NCBI RefSeq assembly: GCF_030409715.1
Contig: NZ_JAUFQI010000001.1
Location: forward strand, 2,592,501-2,656,500
From: Reinekea marina
Lineage (GTDB): Bacteria > Pseudomonadota > Gammaproteobacteria > Pseudomonadales > Natronospirillaceae
Direction of reading: 5' to 3'
DNA length: 64,000 nucleotides
Shown here: one piece after another, positions 44,266 to 53,086 of the stretch
How positions within the stretch are numbered: position 1 is the stretch's first letter
How the letters are laid out: the number at the start of each line of letters is the position of its first letter
Notes under the pieces: model-generated
Told to the model about the DNA's origin: nothing
The model's database searches: none
What the model saw: the letters and a program-made list of their open reading frames with translations, nothing else
Position numbers and translations under genes: made by a program

Positions 44266-44320
44266 TAACATTTTATTCTTCCGCACTAGCGGCTTTTACT
44301 GGGAGCGGTTAAATCTTGCA
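44266..44320 (-). other. Array end: degenerate attC or attI-like sequence
   Basis: TAACATTTTATTC at the left and GCGGTTAAATC about 50 bp on, with a small CCGCACTAGCGG hairpin. It marks the last TAAC junction of the array. It could be a decayed attC or what is left of attI; the sequence does not decide. Confidence 0.4.
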
Positions 44321-44690
44321 ATAAAATACTTAAAAAACTCCCAACCCCACTCATAATGTATCTTAACGGTTTGCCTGTCAATTTGATCATCAGTGACATT
44401 GCTGCACGTGCAGTGTTATCCCTGTATATACCGCTCGTATAGGTCAGTAAAATGCTGGTTTTTATATTTCAATCAATTGCTGCTTATTTTTTTAAAATTA
44501 TTATTTTACCGCCTATGCAGTATATTCAGGATAAGCACTTGGAAAAGCCGCGCCGATTTTTAAATTGAGAGGTTTATCACAAATTTTAGCTTCGCGGTTT
44601 TAAAAAGCTTAATTTACGAGTGTCTATGTTTTCAAATGATTACAAATAGCTTAATTTTGAAAAACCGCTTGCTGCGTGAATAAATACTTA
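44321..44690. other. Non-coding flank of the array
   Basis: About 370 bp, AT-rich, with no gene and no trace of an integrase that I can see on either strand. It holds a perfect 12-bp palindrome CTGCACGTGCAG at 44402-44413. Confidence 0.5.
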
Positions 44691-45770
44691 CTATTCATTC
44701 AGGGTTGGTACTCCTGTTTGTCCTACTCCTACTTGCTCTGAAATTATTTCGGCTTCTTTTTTATCATTCTTATCAGGTTGCAAGCCTTCTTGTTCTTTGC
44801 CTTTATTTGGCTCAAAACTTAATACGGTAAACAATGAGAAGTGATCAGAACCTATGTGCGGTAGTCGCTCTATGTGTTTTAAGCAAAAGTGCTCACTATG
44901 AAAAAGGTGGTCTAGTGGCCAGCGTAAAAATGAGTAATCGGCGTGGAAGGTGTTGTACATACCACGCCCTACTCTTGGGTCGAGTAGGCCACTTATTTTA
45001 CGAAACAGTCTTGTGGTGAATGACCATGCAACGTCATTTAAATCGCCGGTGACTATTACCGGCTCTTTTGTTGTTGCTACACTTTTGGCAATGGTAATGA
45101 GTTCGGCGTCACGCTCTGTCGATTCCTCGTTTTCAGTTGGGCTGGGCGGTGCTGGATGCACAAAGTGCATATTCACGTTTGCTCCGTTACGTAATTCAAC
45201 GATGCAGTGCATTGACGGCACGTCTTTTTCTACCAAAAATGAAATTTGCTCTTGTGCTAATGGCAGCCTTGAATACACATGCATTCCGTATAAGTTTTCT
45301 AGCGGGCACTTTATGGTGTGCGGCATCTCTATTGCTATTGGCGCTAGCTGGTCTTGCCACCATCTATTGGTTTCTAAGGTAACTAATATATCGGGTTTTC
45401 GGGTTCGCACTAATTGAATCAGAGCCTCAGTATTATGGTTCGTTTGCAATACGTTGGCGGTCATAATACTGAGCTGATTTTGAATGTTGCTCTCATTAGT
45501 GCTCTTTACTTCGGCTGGCCATATGGGCGTATAAGGAATTATCCACCACAGTTGAACAGATAAACTAATCAGGGTGGCGAGAAGATTCAATTGGCCAAGC
45601 CATTGGTCTAAATCTGTAAAAATTAAGTGAAATAACGCTACAGCACAGGCTAAAACGGCAATTTGAAAACGAGGAAAGTCGAGTCCCCGTATAACCCAAT
45701 GGTTAATTTTTAAAAGTGGAAGGGCCGTAGTTAAAACAATGAACATTGTTATGACACTTGCGGCTATCAT
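44691..45770 (-). CDS. Membrane-anchored endonuclease/exonuclease/phosphatase family protein
   Basis: 359 residues. Three N-terminal helices (about 3-22, 32-50, 60-80), then an EEP domain: MTANVLQTNHNTEAL, DILVTLETNRWWQDQL (metal Glu), HFVHPAPPSP, VTGDLNDVAWS and HIGSDHFSLF (catalytic His). A low-complexity acidic/lysine tail follows. EEP proteins cut phosphodiesters; membrane-bound ones often act on lipids or extracytoplasmic nucleic acid. It occupies the place where an integron integrase would be expected, but is unrelated to one. Confidence 0.88.
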   Translation of the reverse strand: MIAASVITMFIVLTTALPLLKINHWVIRGLDFPRFQIAVLACAVALFHLIFTDLDQWLGQLNLLATLISLSVQLWWIIPYTPIWPAEVKSTNESNIQNQLSIMTANVLQTNHNTEALIQLVRTRKPDILVTLETNRWWQDQLAPIAIEMPHTIKCPLENLYGMHVYSRLPLAQEQISFLVEKDVPSMHCIVELRNGANVNMHFVHPAPPSPTENEESTERDAELITIAKSVATTKEPVIVTGDLNDVAWSFTTRLFRKISGLLDPRVGRGMYNTFHADYSFLRWPLDHLFHSEHFCLKHIERLPHIGSDHFSLFTVLSFEPNKGKEQEGLQPDKNDKKEAEIISEQVGVGQTGVPTLNE

Positions 45771-45879
45771 GGCCAGCTACTCAAGTAACGTTTAGGTTAC
45801 CGAACATAACCTATGCCTGCGAAGGCTACAAGTGTTAAACCTCAGCGTACGGCCGTGGTGGTTTTTGGGTACATTTATT

Positions 45880-46734
45880 TTAGCCTGGGCTTAGGCCGCG
45901 TAAACGCTCGGTTCTGCGTCTTAATAATTCAACCACCGTCAACAACAAAATAGACAAGGCAACTAGTATGGTGGCTACGGCTAAAATGGTTGGGCTAATT
46001 TGTTCGCGCAAGCCAATAAACATTTGCCATGGCAATGTTTTTTGTGCCGAAGAGCCTACAAACAATACCACGACAACCTCATCAAAAGACGTAATAAAAG
46101 CAAACAACCCGCCCGATACAACTCCAGGTAAAATTAACGGCATTTGTATTTTCCAAAAGGTTACTACAGGGTTTGCGCCTAAATTCGCGGCTGCTCGTGT
46201 CAGCGAATGATCAAAACCCACCAATGTTGCTGTCACGGTAATAATGACAAACGGAATGCCCAACACGGCATGCGCTAATACCACTCCCCAGTAGGTGCCT
46301 TGTAACCCTATGCGGCTGAAAAAGAAATACATGCCAGCGGCTGATATCACCAAGGGTACAATCATGGGCGATATAAGTATGGCCATTATGAAGCGTTTAA
46401 AAGGCACGTGCGGTTGGCTTAACCCTATGGCGGCGAGTGTACCTAAGCTTACCGATAAAAATGTTGCCATCGGTGCTATGCGAATAGAGTTCCAGATGGC
46501 ATTTGTCCAATCGCTGTTGGTAAAAAAATCTTCATAGTGCTTAAAAGAGTAACCAGCAGGGTCAAATGCCAACATTTCTTTGGTAAAAGTAAAAAAGTCT
46601 TGAGCGTTAAAAGACAAAGGAATAATGACGATAATAGGCGCGATTAAAAAGAACAATATTAGCCCACAGATAACTCTAAAACTATAAAACCAGAGTTTTT
46701 CGCCGGTCGAGGCATAAGATGGAAGTTGCAACAT
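45880..46734 (-). CDS. ABC transporter permease, PotC/PotI-like
   Basis: 284 residues with six predicted helices. The permease loop is AAANLGANPVVTFWKIQMPL (EAA-like motif) and the closing part FDEVVVVLFVGSSAQKTLPW is typical of spermidine/putrescine permeases. Inner membrane. Last gene of the operon potA-D-B-C; its start lies 6 bp after the PotB-like stop. Confidence 0.9.
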   Translation of the reverse strand: MLQLPSYASTGEKLWFYSFRVICGLILFFLIAPIIVIIPLSFNAQDFFTFTKEMLAFDPAGYSFKHYEDFFTNSDWTNAIWNSIRIAPMATFLSVSLGTLAAIGLSQPHVPFKRFIMAILISPMIVPLVISAAGMYFFFSRIGLQGTYWGVVLAHAVLGIPFVIITVTATLVGFDHSLTRAAANLGANPVVTFWKIQMPLILPGVVSGGLFAFITSFDEVVVVLFVGSSAQKTLPWQMFIGLREQISPTILAVATILVALSILLLTVVELLRRRTERLRGLSPG

Positions 46735-46740
46735 AACAGA

Positions 46741-48297
46741 TTACCCTAGTTTTAAATTATCAATGCCAACGTACTTGTCATACAGCCAATACAGCACCAG
46801 CACTACAATCAACAAAATGGCACCTAAGGCTGAAGCTAAGCCCCAATTAAGCGAGCTGGATATATGGAAAGCAATGCGGTTAGAAATAAAGATACCCGTT
46901 GTACCGCCCACAATAGCTGGGGTTATGTAATAACCAATGGCCATAATGAATACTAAAATAGAACCAGCGCCAATACCGGGAACCGATTGCGGAAAGTACA
47001 CTTTCCAAAACGCGGTCCAGTTGGTTGCACCTAAAGATTTAGCGGCACGAACATAGCTAACTGGAATGGTTCGCATAACCGAATACATGGGCAATATCAT
47101 AAAGGGTAATAAAATATGCGTCATGGCGATCATGGTACCGATGGCGTTATTCATCATAATCAGCCGGTTAGCGTCATCTACCAAACCGATCCAAACTAAT
47201 AAATCGTTGATCACTCCTTGTTGTTGCAGCAACACTTTCCAGGCCGATGTACGCACCAACAATGATGTCCAAAACGGCAATAAGACTAAAATTAATATTA
47301 GGTTTGCCTTGCGCATTGGCAAATGCGAGAGCAAATAGGCAATGGGGTATGAAAGCAAAATGCAAGAAGCCATGATCGCCAGCGATAACACCAATGTGCG
47401 TACAAACAATAACTTATACACTTGCAAATTTTCGGGTTGGGCTTCTATACCATCGGCTGTTTTATGCATATCTAGAGCATTTAAAAAATAGCCATTGGTG
47501 ACGGCAGGCGCATATCGTTTCAGTACGCCCCAAGTATTTGTTGCTAGCCAATCTTCATCGGCCGATTCAAACTGCTCGATAATATTAATTGGCTGAAAGT
47601 TTTCTACAGCGCTTTTTGTACTGGTCCACCAGCTGTAGCTTTGTAATTTTGTTGGTGCATTTGGCTGAGTTAAATCTAAATAAAGGGCATAAAATAAGAC
47701 ATCCTCAGGGGTTTCTTCTTTGATGTCTTTTTCATCTTCAACTAATAATGCTTGCCAACTTGACCAAACAGAGGCGGTTGTCGGTAGAGCATCAGAAAAC
47801 TCTGGTTGCTTTGTAATCTCTAGCCAAAATTCAGCCGATTCCCATTGCGGGTTAAGTGCAACAAATTGATCGGTAATTTCATCGGTTTCAAAACGGCCTA
47901 CTCTTCGGCCTGTTTTTCGGAATAAAGATGAAATACCCGATTCTTGGTAATTTAAACGAGACCCAAGCCGAGTATGTATTTTCAATTCAGCGGCAAAAAA
48001 CAAATCAAAATACAGCGCATTAAAAACCGCTTCACCTGGCGGTTTTCCACTGCTTTCCTGCCAACTGGGCAAAAGCTCGACTGTTCTGGGTAATGTCTCC
48101 GACACAATACGGTTATCAACAGCCCGATACAGCATATCGGCAATGGGCGCGATAAAAGTTAACAATACGAATAACAACAAGGGCGCAATAAGCATTAAGG
48201 CGCGTAACTTTTGTCTTCGCAGCGCACGCTGTAAGCTTTGCTCTAACGGGCGGCCGTCTGCCGCTAATGGTACCGTTGCCGTGTCTTGTCCAGTCAT
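46741..48297 (-). CDS. ABC transporter permease, PotB/PotH-like, with large insertion
   Basis: 518 residues, far longer than the ~280-315 of usual PotB. After the first helix (about 33-55) there is a soluble stretch of about 230 residues, probably periplasmic, before the other five helices. The permease loop is YVRAAKSLGATNWTAFWKVY. The family of long PotB forms is known in marine gammaproteobacteria. The insertion may contact the binding protein. Polyamine or related substrate inferred from operon partners. Confidence 0.88.
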   Translation of the reverse strand: MTGQDTATVPLAADGRPLEQSLQRALRRQKLRALMLIAPLLLFVLLTFIAPIADMLYRAVDNRIVSETLPRTVELLPSWQESSGKPPGEAVFNALYFDLFFAAELKIHTRLGSRLNYQESGISSLFRKTGRRVGRFETDEITDQFVALNPQWESAEFWLEITKQPEFSDALPTTASVWSSWQALLVEDEKDIKEETPEDVLFYALYLDLTQPNAPTKLQSYSWWTSTKSAVENFQPINIIEQFESADEDWLATNTWGVLKRYAPAVTNGYFLNALDMHKTADGIEAQPENLQVYKLLFVRTLVLSLAIMASCILLSYPIAYLLSHLPMRKANLILILVLLPFWTSLLVRTSAWKVLLQQQGVINDLLVWIGLVDDANRLIMMNNAIGTMIAMTHILLPFMILPMYSVMRTIPVSYVRAAKSLGATNWTAFWKVYFPQSVPGIGAGSILVFIMAIGYYITPAIVGGTTGIFISNRIAFHISSSLNWGLASALGAILLIVVLVLYWLYDKYVGIDNLKLG

Positions 48298-48373
48298 CTT
48301 TTATTACTTCGCACTGTTGTATTTTAAAATTAAAAGGGCACATAGGTGCCCCACTTCAAGTTAAACGCTTTGC

Positions 48374-49474
48374 TTAGTTACGCACCAACCATGCTTGAAA
48401 TTTTGCGTCGATGTCATCGCGGTAATCGGCCCAAAACTCGTAGTTATATAAGAAGGTGTTTTTCGCATTTTTAGGGTCGGTTGGCATGTGCGGAGCCATA
48501 TCGATTCCCAATTCCGCGTGCTTACTGACAAGCGGAGCCGAACTTTCACGCGCAGGTCCGTAAGAAATGTATTTTGCTTGGTCCGCTAAACGCTGCGTAT
48601 CGGTAGCAAAATAAAGGTAATCTTTAACGGCCTGAAGTCTGTCGGCTGGTAAACCTGCAGGTATAATCCAACCGTCTAAGTCGAATACTTGCGCATCCCA
48701 CAACATTTCTACTGGTTGGTTTTGCTCAACAATGACAGAGAACAAACGGCCATTGTAAGTAGAGCCCATGACAACTTCGCCATCGGCTAATAACTGAGGC
48801 GTATCAGCACCGGCCGACCACCAAATAACATCGTCTTTAATGGTGCTGAGCTTAGCTAACGCTCGCTCTTGCCCTGCATCGGTTTCTAAAACATCGTACA
48901 CGTCGTCTTTATCTACACCATCACACAACAAAGCCCATTCCATGTTGTTGATTGGGCGCTTTTCTAACGCGCGTTTGCCTGGGTAAGCTTTGGTATCGAA
49001 TAACGCACAAATATCCGTCGGCGGAGTACTGCCCACTAAATCTTTTCGATAGCCCACTGTGGTTGAATACACAATTTGCGGAATAAAACATTCCGACACA
49101 ATTAAGTCTCCAAAGTCATCAGAGGCATCGGTGCCATCTGGCGCGGGTGCCAACACTTCATCGTGATCAATTTCCATCGCCAAGCCTTCATCGCATAGGC
49201 GCAGGGCATCCGATGCAACAACATCGACTAAATCCCAAGTAACATTGCCAGCTTCATTCATGGCGCGCAGTTTTGCAACAGCTTCTGCAGAGCTTTCATC
49301 GTTAATGATATTAATGTTCGGGTTTTTCGCCATATAAGGGTCGTGGTAGGCTTTTTGTTGCGAATTCGAATAGGCGCCGCCCCAAGATACAATGGTTAAG
49401 TCTTGTGCGATTGAAGAAGTAGCCGTTATCAGAGATAACGCTCCGACTACCCAAAATGATTTTGACATATCCAT
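48374..49474 (-). CDS. Polyamine-type extracellular substrate-binding protein, PotD/PotF-like
   Basis: 366 residues from MDMSKSFWVVGALSLITATS; start chosen because GAGG stands 5 bases before this ATG. The signal peptide ends at SSIAQ. The mature part starts DLTIVSWGGAYSNSQQKAYH, the usual opening of spermidine/putrescine-like binding proteins, with later WDLVDVVASDALRLCDEGLA and GEVVMGSTYNGRLFSVI. Periplasmic; delivers substrate to the PotB/PotC-like pair. Substrate could be a polyamine, GABA-like or opine-like compound. Confidence 0.9.
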   Translation of the reverse strand: MDMSKSFWVVGALSLITATSSIAQDLTIVSWGGAYSNSQQKAYHDPYMAKNPNINIINDESSAEAVAKLRAMNEAGNVTWDLVDVVASDALRLCDEGLAMEIDHDEVLAPAPDGTDASDDFGDLIVSECFIPQIVYSTTVGYRKDLVGSTPPTDICALFDTKAYPGKRALEKRPINNMEWALLCDGVDKDDVYDVLETDAGQERALAKLSTIKDDVIWWSAGADTPQLLADGEVVMGSTYNGRLFSVIVEQNQPVEMLWDAQVFDLDGWIIPAGLPADRLQAVKDYLYFATDTQRLADQAKYISYGPARESSAPLVSKHAELGIDMAPHMPTDPKNAKNTFLYNYEFWADYRDDIDAKFQAWLVRN

Positions 49475-49553
49475 ATTTTCCTCACTTAATTTTTGCCCCA
49501 TCTTATTATTGGCTCCGCTTAAACTGGGGTATAAAAAAGCGGATAAGCGTTTA

Positions 49554-50645
49554 TTAATCGGCGTCTAAGGCGCGACAATCAGCGGCGGCCCAACCAATAT
49601 TAACCTCTTGCCCAACCATGACGCGTGGACTTTCGGGCGAATTAGGAATTTTGGCAATAAATTGGTCGTCTCCATGCACACGCATACGGCACCGAATGTG
49701 ATCCCCTAAATAGATAAGCTCCAACACTTTGGCTTGTGTGACATTTTCGGTAGCCTGCTCGCCAATACGAATGCGCTCTGGCCGAATAGATAACAAAGTA
49801 CGCGAACCGGCTGCGCCGCAGTTTACGGCTAATGCACTGCTTTGCTCACCACTGTCTAAAACGACGACACTGTTTTCGCCATCAAGCCGGTCTACTCGGC
49901 CCATTAAGCGATTATTTTCACCAATAAATTGCGCCACAAAAGAGTTTTGAGGGCGTTCGTAGAGTTCTTCAGGGGTCGCCAGTTGTTGAATGCGGCCATC
50001 ATTAAACACCGCAACACGATCAGACATGGTGAGTGCTTCAGATTGGTCATGCGTTACATAAACCACGGTAACGCCTAATTGTTCATGCAGGTGCTTAATT
50101 TCAAATTGCATGTGCTCTCGCAGCTGCTTATCAAGTGCGCCAAGCGGTTCATCCATCAACACCAATTCAGGTTCAAACACCAATGCTCGCGCTAACGCTA
50201 TGCGCTGCTGCTGCCCGCCCGATAATTGGGCGGGACGACGATTCGCAAACTCTCCCATTTGCACCATTTTTAACGCTTGGATTACTTTGGCTTCGCGTTC
50301 GGCTTTTGGCATTTTGCGAACGGCTAACGGAAAGGCAAGGTTTTCAGCGACGGTCATATGTGGAAACAAGGCATAATTTTGAAACACCATGCCAATTCCA
50401 CGCTTATAGGGTGGAATATTATTAATGGGCTGCCCATTGAGAAGTATGTCGCCATGCGTGGCGGTTTCAAACCCGGCCAGCATCATTAAACAAGTGGTTT
50501 TACCCGAGCCAGAAGGGCCGAGCATGGTTAGGAATTCGCCTTTGGCAATGTCGAGATTCAGGTCTTTTACCACTAAATTGCGACCATCGTAGCTCTTTTG
50601 TACGCGGTCAAATACCACAAACCGATCATCGTTTGCTTGGGTCAC
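49554..50645 (-). CDS. ABC transporter ATP-binding protein, PotA-like
   Basis: 363 residues from GTG at 50645; AAGGAG lies 7 bases upstream, and the longer frame has no ribosome binding site. Walker A is LGPSGSGKTTCLMML, signature LSGGQQQRIALARAL, Walker B LVLMDEPLGALD, H-loop VTHDQSEAL. The C-terminal TOBE part (about 260-360) is present. Drives import through the permeases downstream. First gene of the operon. Confidence 0.92.
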   Translation of the reverse strand: MTQANDDRFVVFDRVQKSYDGRNLVVKDLNLDIAKGEFLTMLGPSGSGKTTCLMMLAGFETATHGDILLNGQPINNIPPYKRGIGMVFQNYALFPHMTVAENLAFPLAVRKMPKAEREAKVIQALKMVQMGEFANRRPAQLSGGQQQRIALARALVFEPELVLMDEPLGALDKQLREHMQFEIKHLHEQLGVTVVYVTHDQSEALTMSDRVAVFNDGRIQQLATPEELYERPQNSFVAQFIGENNRLMGRVDRLDGENSVVVLDSGEQSSALAVNCGAAGSRTLLSIRPERIRIGEQATENVTQAKVLELIYLGDHIRCRMRVHGDDQFIAKIPNSPESPRVMVGQEVNIGWAAADCRALDAD

Positions 50646-50983
50646 TAACACACTCCTTGGTCGTGTTTTTATTATGTACGTTTGTATGCAAATAACCCTA
50701 CCGCTATCAATATATGCTTTCAAGTCTAAATATTATTTTTTTATAAATCTCACCAAAATGGCGCATAACTGCATCACACACCCTAAATCAGTGACCTATC
50801 CTGTAAAAACTTTATAAAAACTGATTTTTTAACAATAAATATTCATTAGAACTCAATACTTATACCGATCCTAACTTTTGTAATTAAACAGTGATCATTA
50901 GGTTCAAATACAAAAGCTCATGCTTAATCGCCATAACTTATGGTAACGTCGACGCTTAAATCATCGTGTTTATTTGGGTAATT
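50646..50983. other. Divergent intergenic region
   Basis: About 340 bp, AT-rich, between the leftward transporter operon and the rightward FAD-oxidase. It should hold both promoters. I see no clear operator. Confidence 0.45.
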
Positions 50984-52375
50984 ATGGACATTCTAAATTC
51001 ACTTCAGACTATTGTTGGGCAAAGCAATGTTTTAACAGGGAAAGATGTAACCTCTCGCAGCGTTGGCTGGTTTGATAGCAACGCTCGTCAGGCGTTAGCC
51101 CTGGTTCGACCGAAATGCACAGTAGAAGTCAGCCAAGTTGTAAGGCTGTGCTATCAGCAAAGCATATCCATCGTTGTGCTCGGAGGCGGCACAGGTTTTG
51201 TGGAAGGTTCGATCAGCCACGAGCATCAGGTGGTTTTGTCGTTTGAGCGCATGAATAAAATAGAATCCATCGATGAGGATAACCGCAGCGTTTTGGTACA
51301 GGCAGGTGTTCCATTGCAAGCATTGCATGAATTTGCTCAAGATCACCAACTGCACTTTCCCGTAGATTTAGGAGCGCGCGGAAGTTGCACACTGGGCGGA
51401 ATGGCCGCGACTAACGCTGGCGGTAATGAAGTATTACGCTACGGCATGTTTCGAGAACAAGTGCTTGGGCTAGAAGTGGTGATGCCTAACGGCGAGATCA
51501 TCACTAATTTACGGGCGCTGTTAAAAAACAACACCGGCTACGATATAAAACAACTCTTTATAGGCAGTGAAGGCACACTGGGCATCGTTACGCGACTGAC
51601 GCTCCGGTTGCGGCCGCTACACAACAGCGTTTCTACAGCCTTGGTCGCGGTTAGCCAGTTTGAACATCTTGTTACGGCATTGCGTAATCTCGATAGGCAG
51701 CTGGGTGGGCGCTTATCGGCATTTGAAGTCATGTGGCAAGACCATTATCAATTTATTATCGACGATGGCCAAAAACACCAAGCACCACTTTCTACCGAAC
51801 ACCCCTATTATGTCTTAATTCAAGCGGCAAATTATCACGATTTAGAAGCCGACATTTTTATGTCTGCACTGGAAGCTTGTATGAACGATGGCATCATTGT
51901 CGATGCAGCGATTGCATCATCTAAAGCGCAACAACAAGCTATGTGGGCCATACGAGATGACATTGAGCGGTTAACCACCGGCCTAGCGCCCTATATTGGT
52001 TACGACATCAGTTTGCCCATCAATAGAATAGCGGGCTACATAGATCAATTGCAAACGGCCATTAAAAGCCAGTGGCCCGAAGCGAAAATCATTGTGTTTG
52101 GGCACTTAGGTGATGGCAATTTACATCTATTCATTCACGTTGGTCCTACTTTAACGGCGAAAACTAAAGATGCGATCAATCATTTAGTTTACCAACCGTT
52201 AGCCAACCTAAGTGGCAGTATTTCTGCTGAGCACGGAATTGGCTTACAGAAAAAATCCTATTTAAAATACAGCCGAACTCAAGAAGAAATTGCGCTCATG
52301 CAGTTACTCAAAAAACAATTAGACCCGAAGGCTATTTTAAACCCTGGCCTAATTTTCGATTACTCGGAGCGTTGA
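50984..52375 (+). CDS. FAD-binding oxidase/dehydrogenase, GlcD-like
   Basis: 463 residues from MDILNSLQTIVGQSNVLTGK; an upstream ATG at 50966 is possible, and neither has a strong ribosome binding site. The PCMH-type FAD site reads SIVVLGGGTGFVEGSISHEH and GARGSCTLGGMAATNAGGNE, with LFIGSEGTLGIVTRLTLRL. The C-terminal cap has IVFGHLGDGNLHLFIHVGP and GSISAEHGIGLQKKSYLKY. These fit the D-lactate/glycolate/D-2-hydroxyglutarate dehydrogenase family. Substrate unknown. It is followed by a ChaC-like gene 1 bp away, i.e. one operon. Confidence 0.9.
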   Translation: MDILNSLQTIVGQSNVLTGKDVTSRSVGWFDSNARQALALVRPKCTVEVSQVVRLCYQQSISIVVLGGGTGFVEGSISHEHQVVLSFERMNKIESIDEDNRSVLVQAGVPLQALHEFAQDHQLHFPVDLGARGSCTLGGMAATNAGGNEVLRYGMFREQVLGLEVVMPNGEIITNLRALLKNNTGYDIKQLFIGSEGTLGIVTRLTLRLRPLHNSVSTALVAVSQFEHLVTALRNLDRQLGGRLSAFEVMWQDHYQFIIDDGQKHQAPLSTEHPYYVLIQAANYHDLEADIFMSALEACMNDGIIVDAAIASSKAQQQAMWAIRDDIERLTTGLAPYIGYDISLPINRIAGYIDQLQTAIKSQWPEAKIIVFGHLGDGNLHLFIHVGPTLTAKTKDAINHLVYQPLANLSGSISAEHGIGLQKKSYLKYSRTQEEIALMQLLKKQLDPKAILNPGLIFDYSER

Positions 52376-52376
52376 A

Positions 52377-53066
52377 TTGGCACATATAGATCGTGAATCC
52401 ATTAAAAATGGTTTCTTTCAAAAAATGGCTCAAGCCGCACACGATAAGGGGTTAATCACCTTAACATCGGCCGAAGAACGTGAACGCAGTTGGCGACAAA
52501 CGCTATCAACAAACCCCAACCAAGACGGCAGTGTTTGGGTATTTGCTTATGGCTCATTATTGTGGAATCCAGCCATGCATATTAGCGAAAAAACGGACGC
52601 TTATTTAGAAGGCTACCACCGAGATTTTTGCCTGCAAACATACGTTGGTCGGGGTTCGGAAACACATCCCGGATTAGTGTTAGGTTTAGAGCAAGGAGGC
52701 AGTTGCCACGGTCAGGCTCTTAAAGTGGATCCCAGTTGTATCGAAGAAGAATTCAGTGTTTTATGGTCTCGCGAGATGGTCGCTAGTGCCTACCAGCCGC
52801 TCTGGTTACCCTTAAAAACAGATAAAGAAGCGACTCTATATGCCGTAGCGTTTGTTATGGATAAAAACAGCCCACAATACGCCGGCAGCTTAAATTTTGA
52901 ACAACGCTGTATTCATTTAGCCCAAGGTGAAGGCGCTCTTGGCAGCGCGGCCGATTATTTATTTGAAACCGTAAATGCGTTGCATGGCTTGGGTATTAAT
53001 GATGAACGATTAGACAAGTATGTTAAAAGGGTAGAAAGCCTTTTAAATGAAAGCCGCACCGAGTGA
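52377..53066 (+). CDS. ChaC-like gamma-glutamylcyclotransferase
   Basis: 229 residues, TTG start immediately after the oxidase stop, so translation is coupled. WVFAYGSLLWNPAMHISEKT is the nucleotide-like binding motif of the family, followed by GYHRDFCLQTYVGRGSETHP and FSVLWSREMVASAYQPLW, with the catalytic Glu in the latter region (LWSRE). Members cleave glutathione to 5-oxoproline and Cys-Gly. The upstream oxidase may use a related glutamyl compound, but that is only suggested by pairing. Confidence 0.88.
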   Translation: MAHIDRESIKNGFFQKMAQAAHDKGLITLTSAEERERSWRQTLSTNPNQDGSVWVFAYGSLLWNPAMHISEKTDAYLEGYHRDFCLQTYVGRGSETHPGLVLGLEQGGSCHGQALKVDPSCIEEEFSVLWSREMVASAYQPLWLPLKTDKEATLYAVAFVMDKNSPQYAGSLNFEQRCIHLAQGEGALGSAADYLFETVNALHGLGINDERLDKYVKRVESLLNESRTE

Positions 53067-53074
53067 GCGGCTTT
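53050..53074 (+). terminator. Possible terminator after the ChaC-like gene
   Basis: Stem AAAGCCGC/GCGGCTTT overlapping the stop codon. The T-run is short, so strength is uncertain. It lies between convergent genes and may serve both. Confidence 0.5.
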
Positions 53075-53086
53075 ATAACGATATAT

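Larger units (their letters stand above)
11218..44268 (-). mobile_element. Integron cassette array, 66 attC sites, no integrase (CALIN-like)
   Basis: A 33-kb run of cassettes, each with an attC (on the + strand TAACG...GTTA) followed by a minus-strand gene or by non-coding sequence. All attC point the same way, so cassette order runs from about 44.27 kb (insertion end) towards 11.2 kb. I counted 66 attC-like sites, of which the first (11218) is degenerate. Twenty cassettes are type A repeats, four are type B repeats and the rest carry genes. No integrase gene is found next to the 44.27-kb end or elsewhere in the window. A chromosomal integron that has lost or been separated from intI is the simplest reading. 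Confidence 0.93.

Noticed and set aside
44420..44460. LexA-type operator (CTGTATATACCGCTCG)
   Set aside because: The second half-site ACAG is missing, so it does not match CTGT-N8-ACAG.
44321..44690. Integron integrase gene or fragment
   Set aside because: No frame gives the tyrosine-recombinase pattern (R...HxLRH...Y) or the extra IntI patch.
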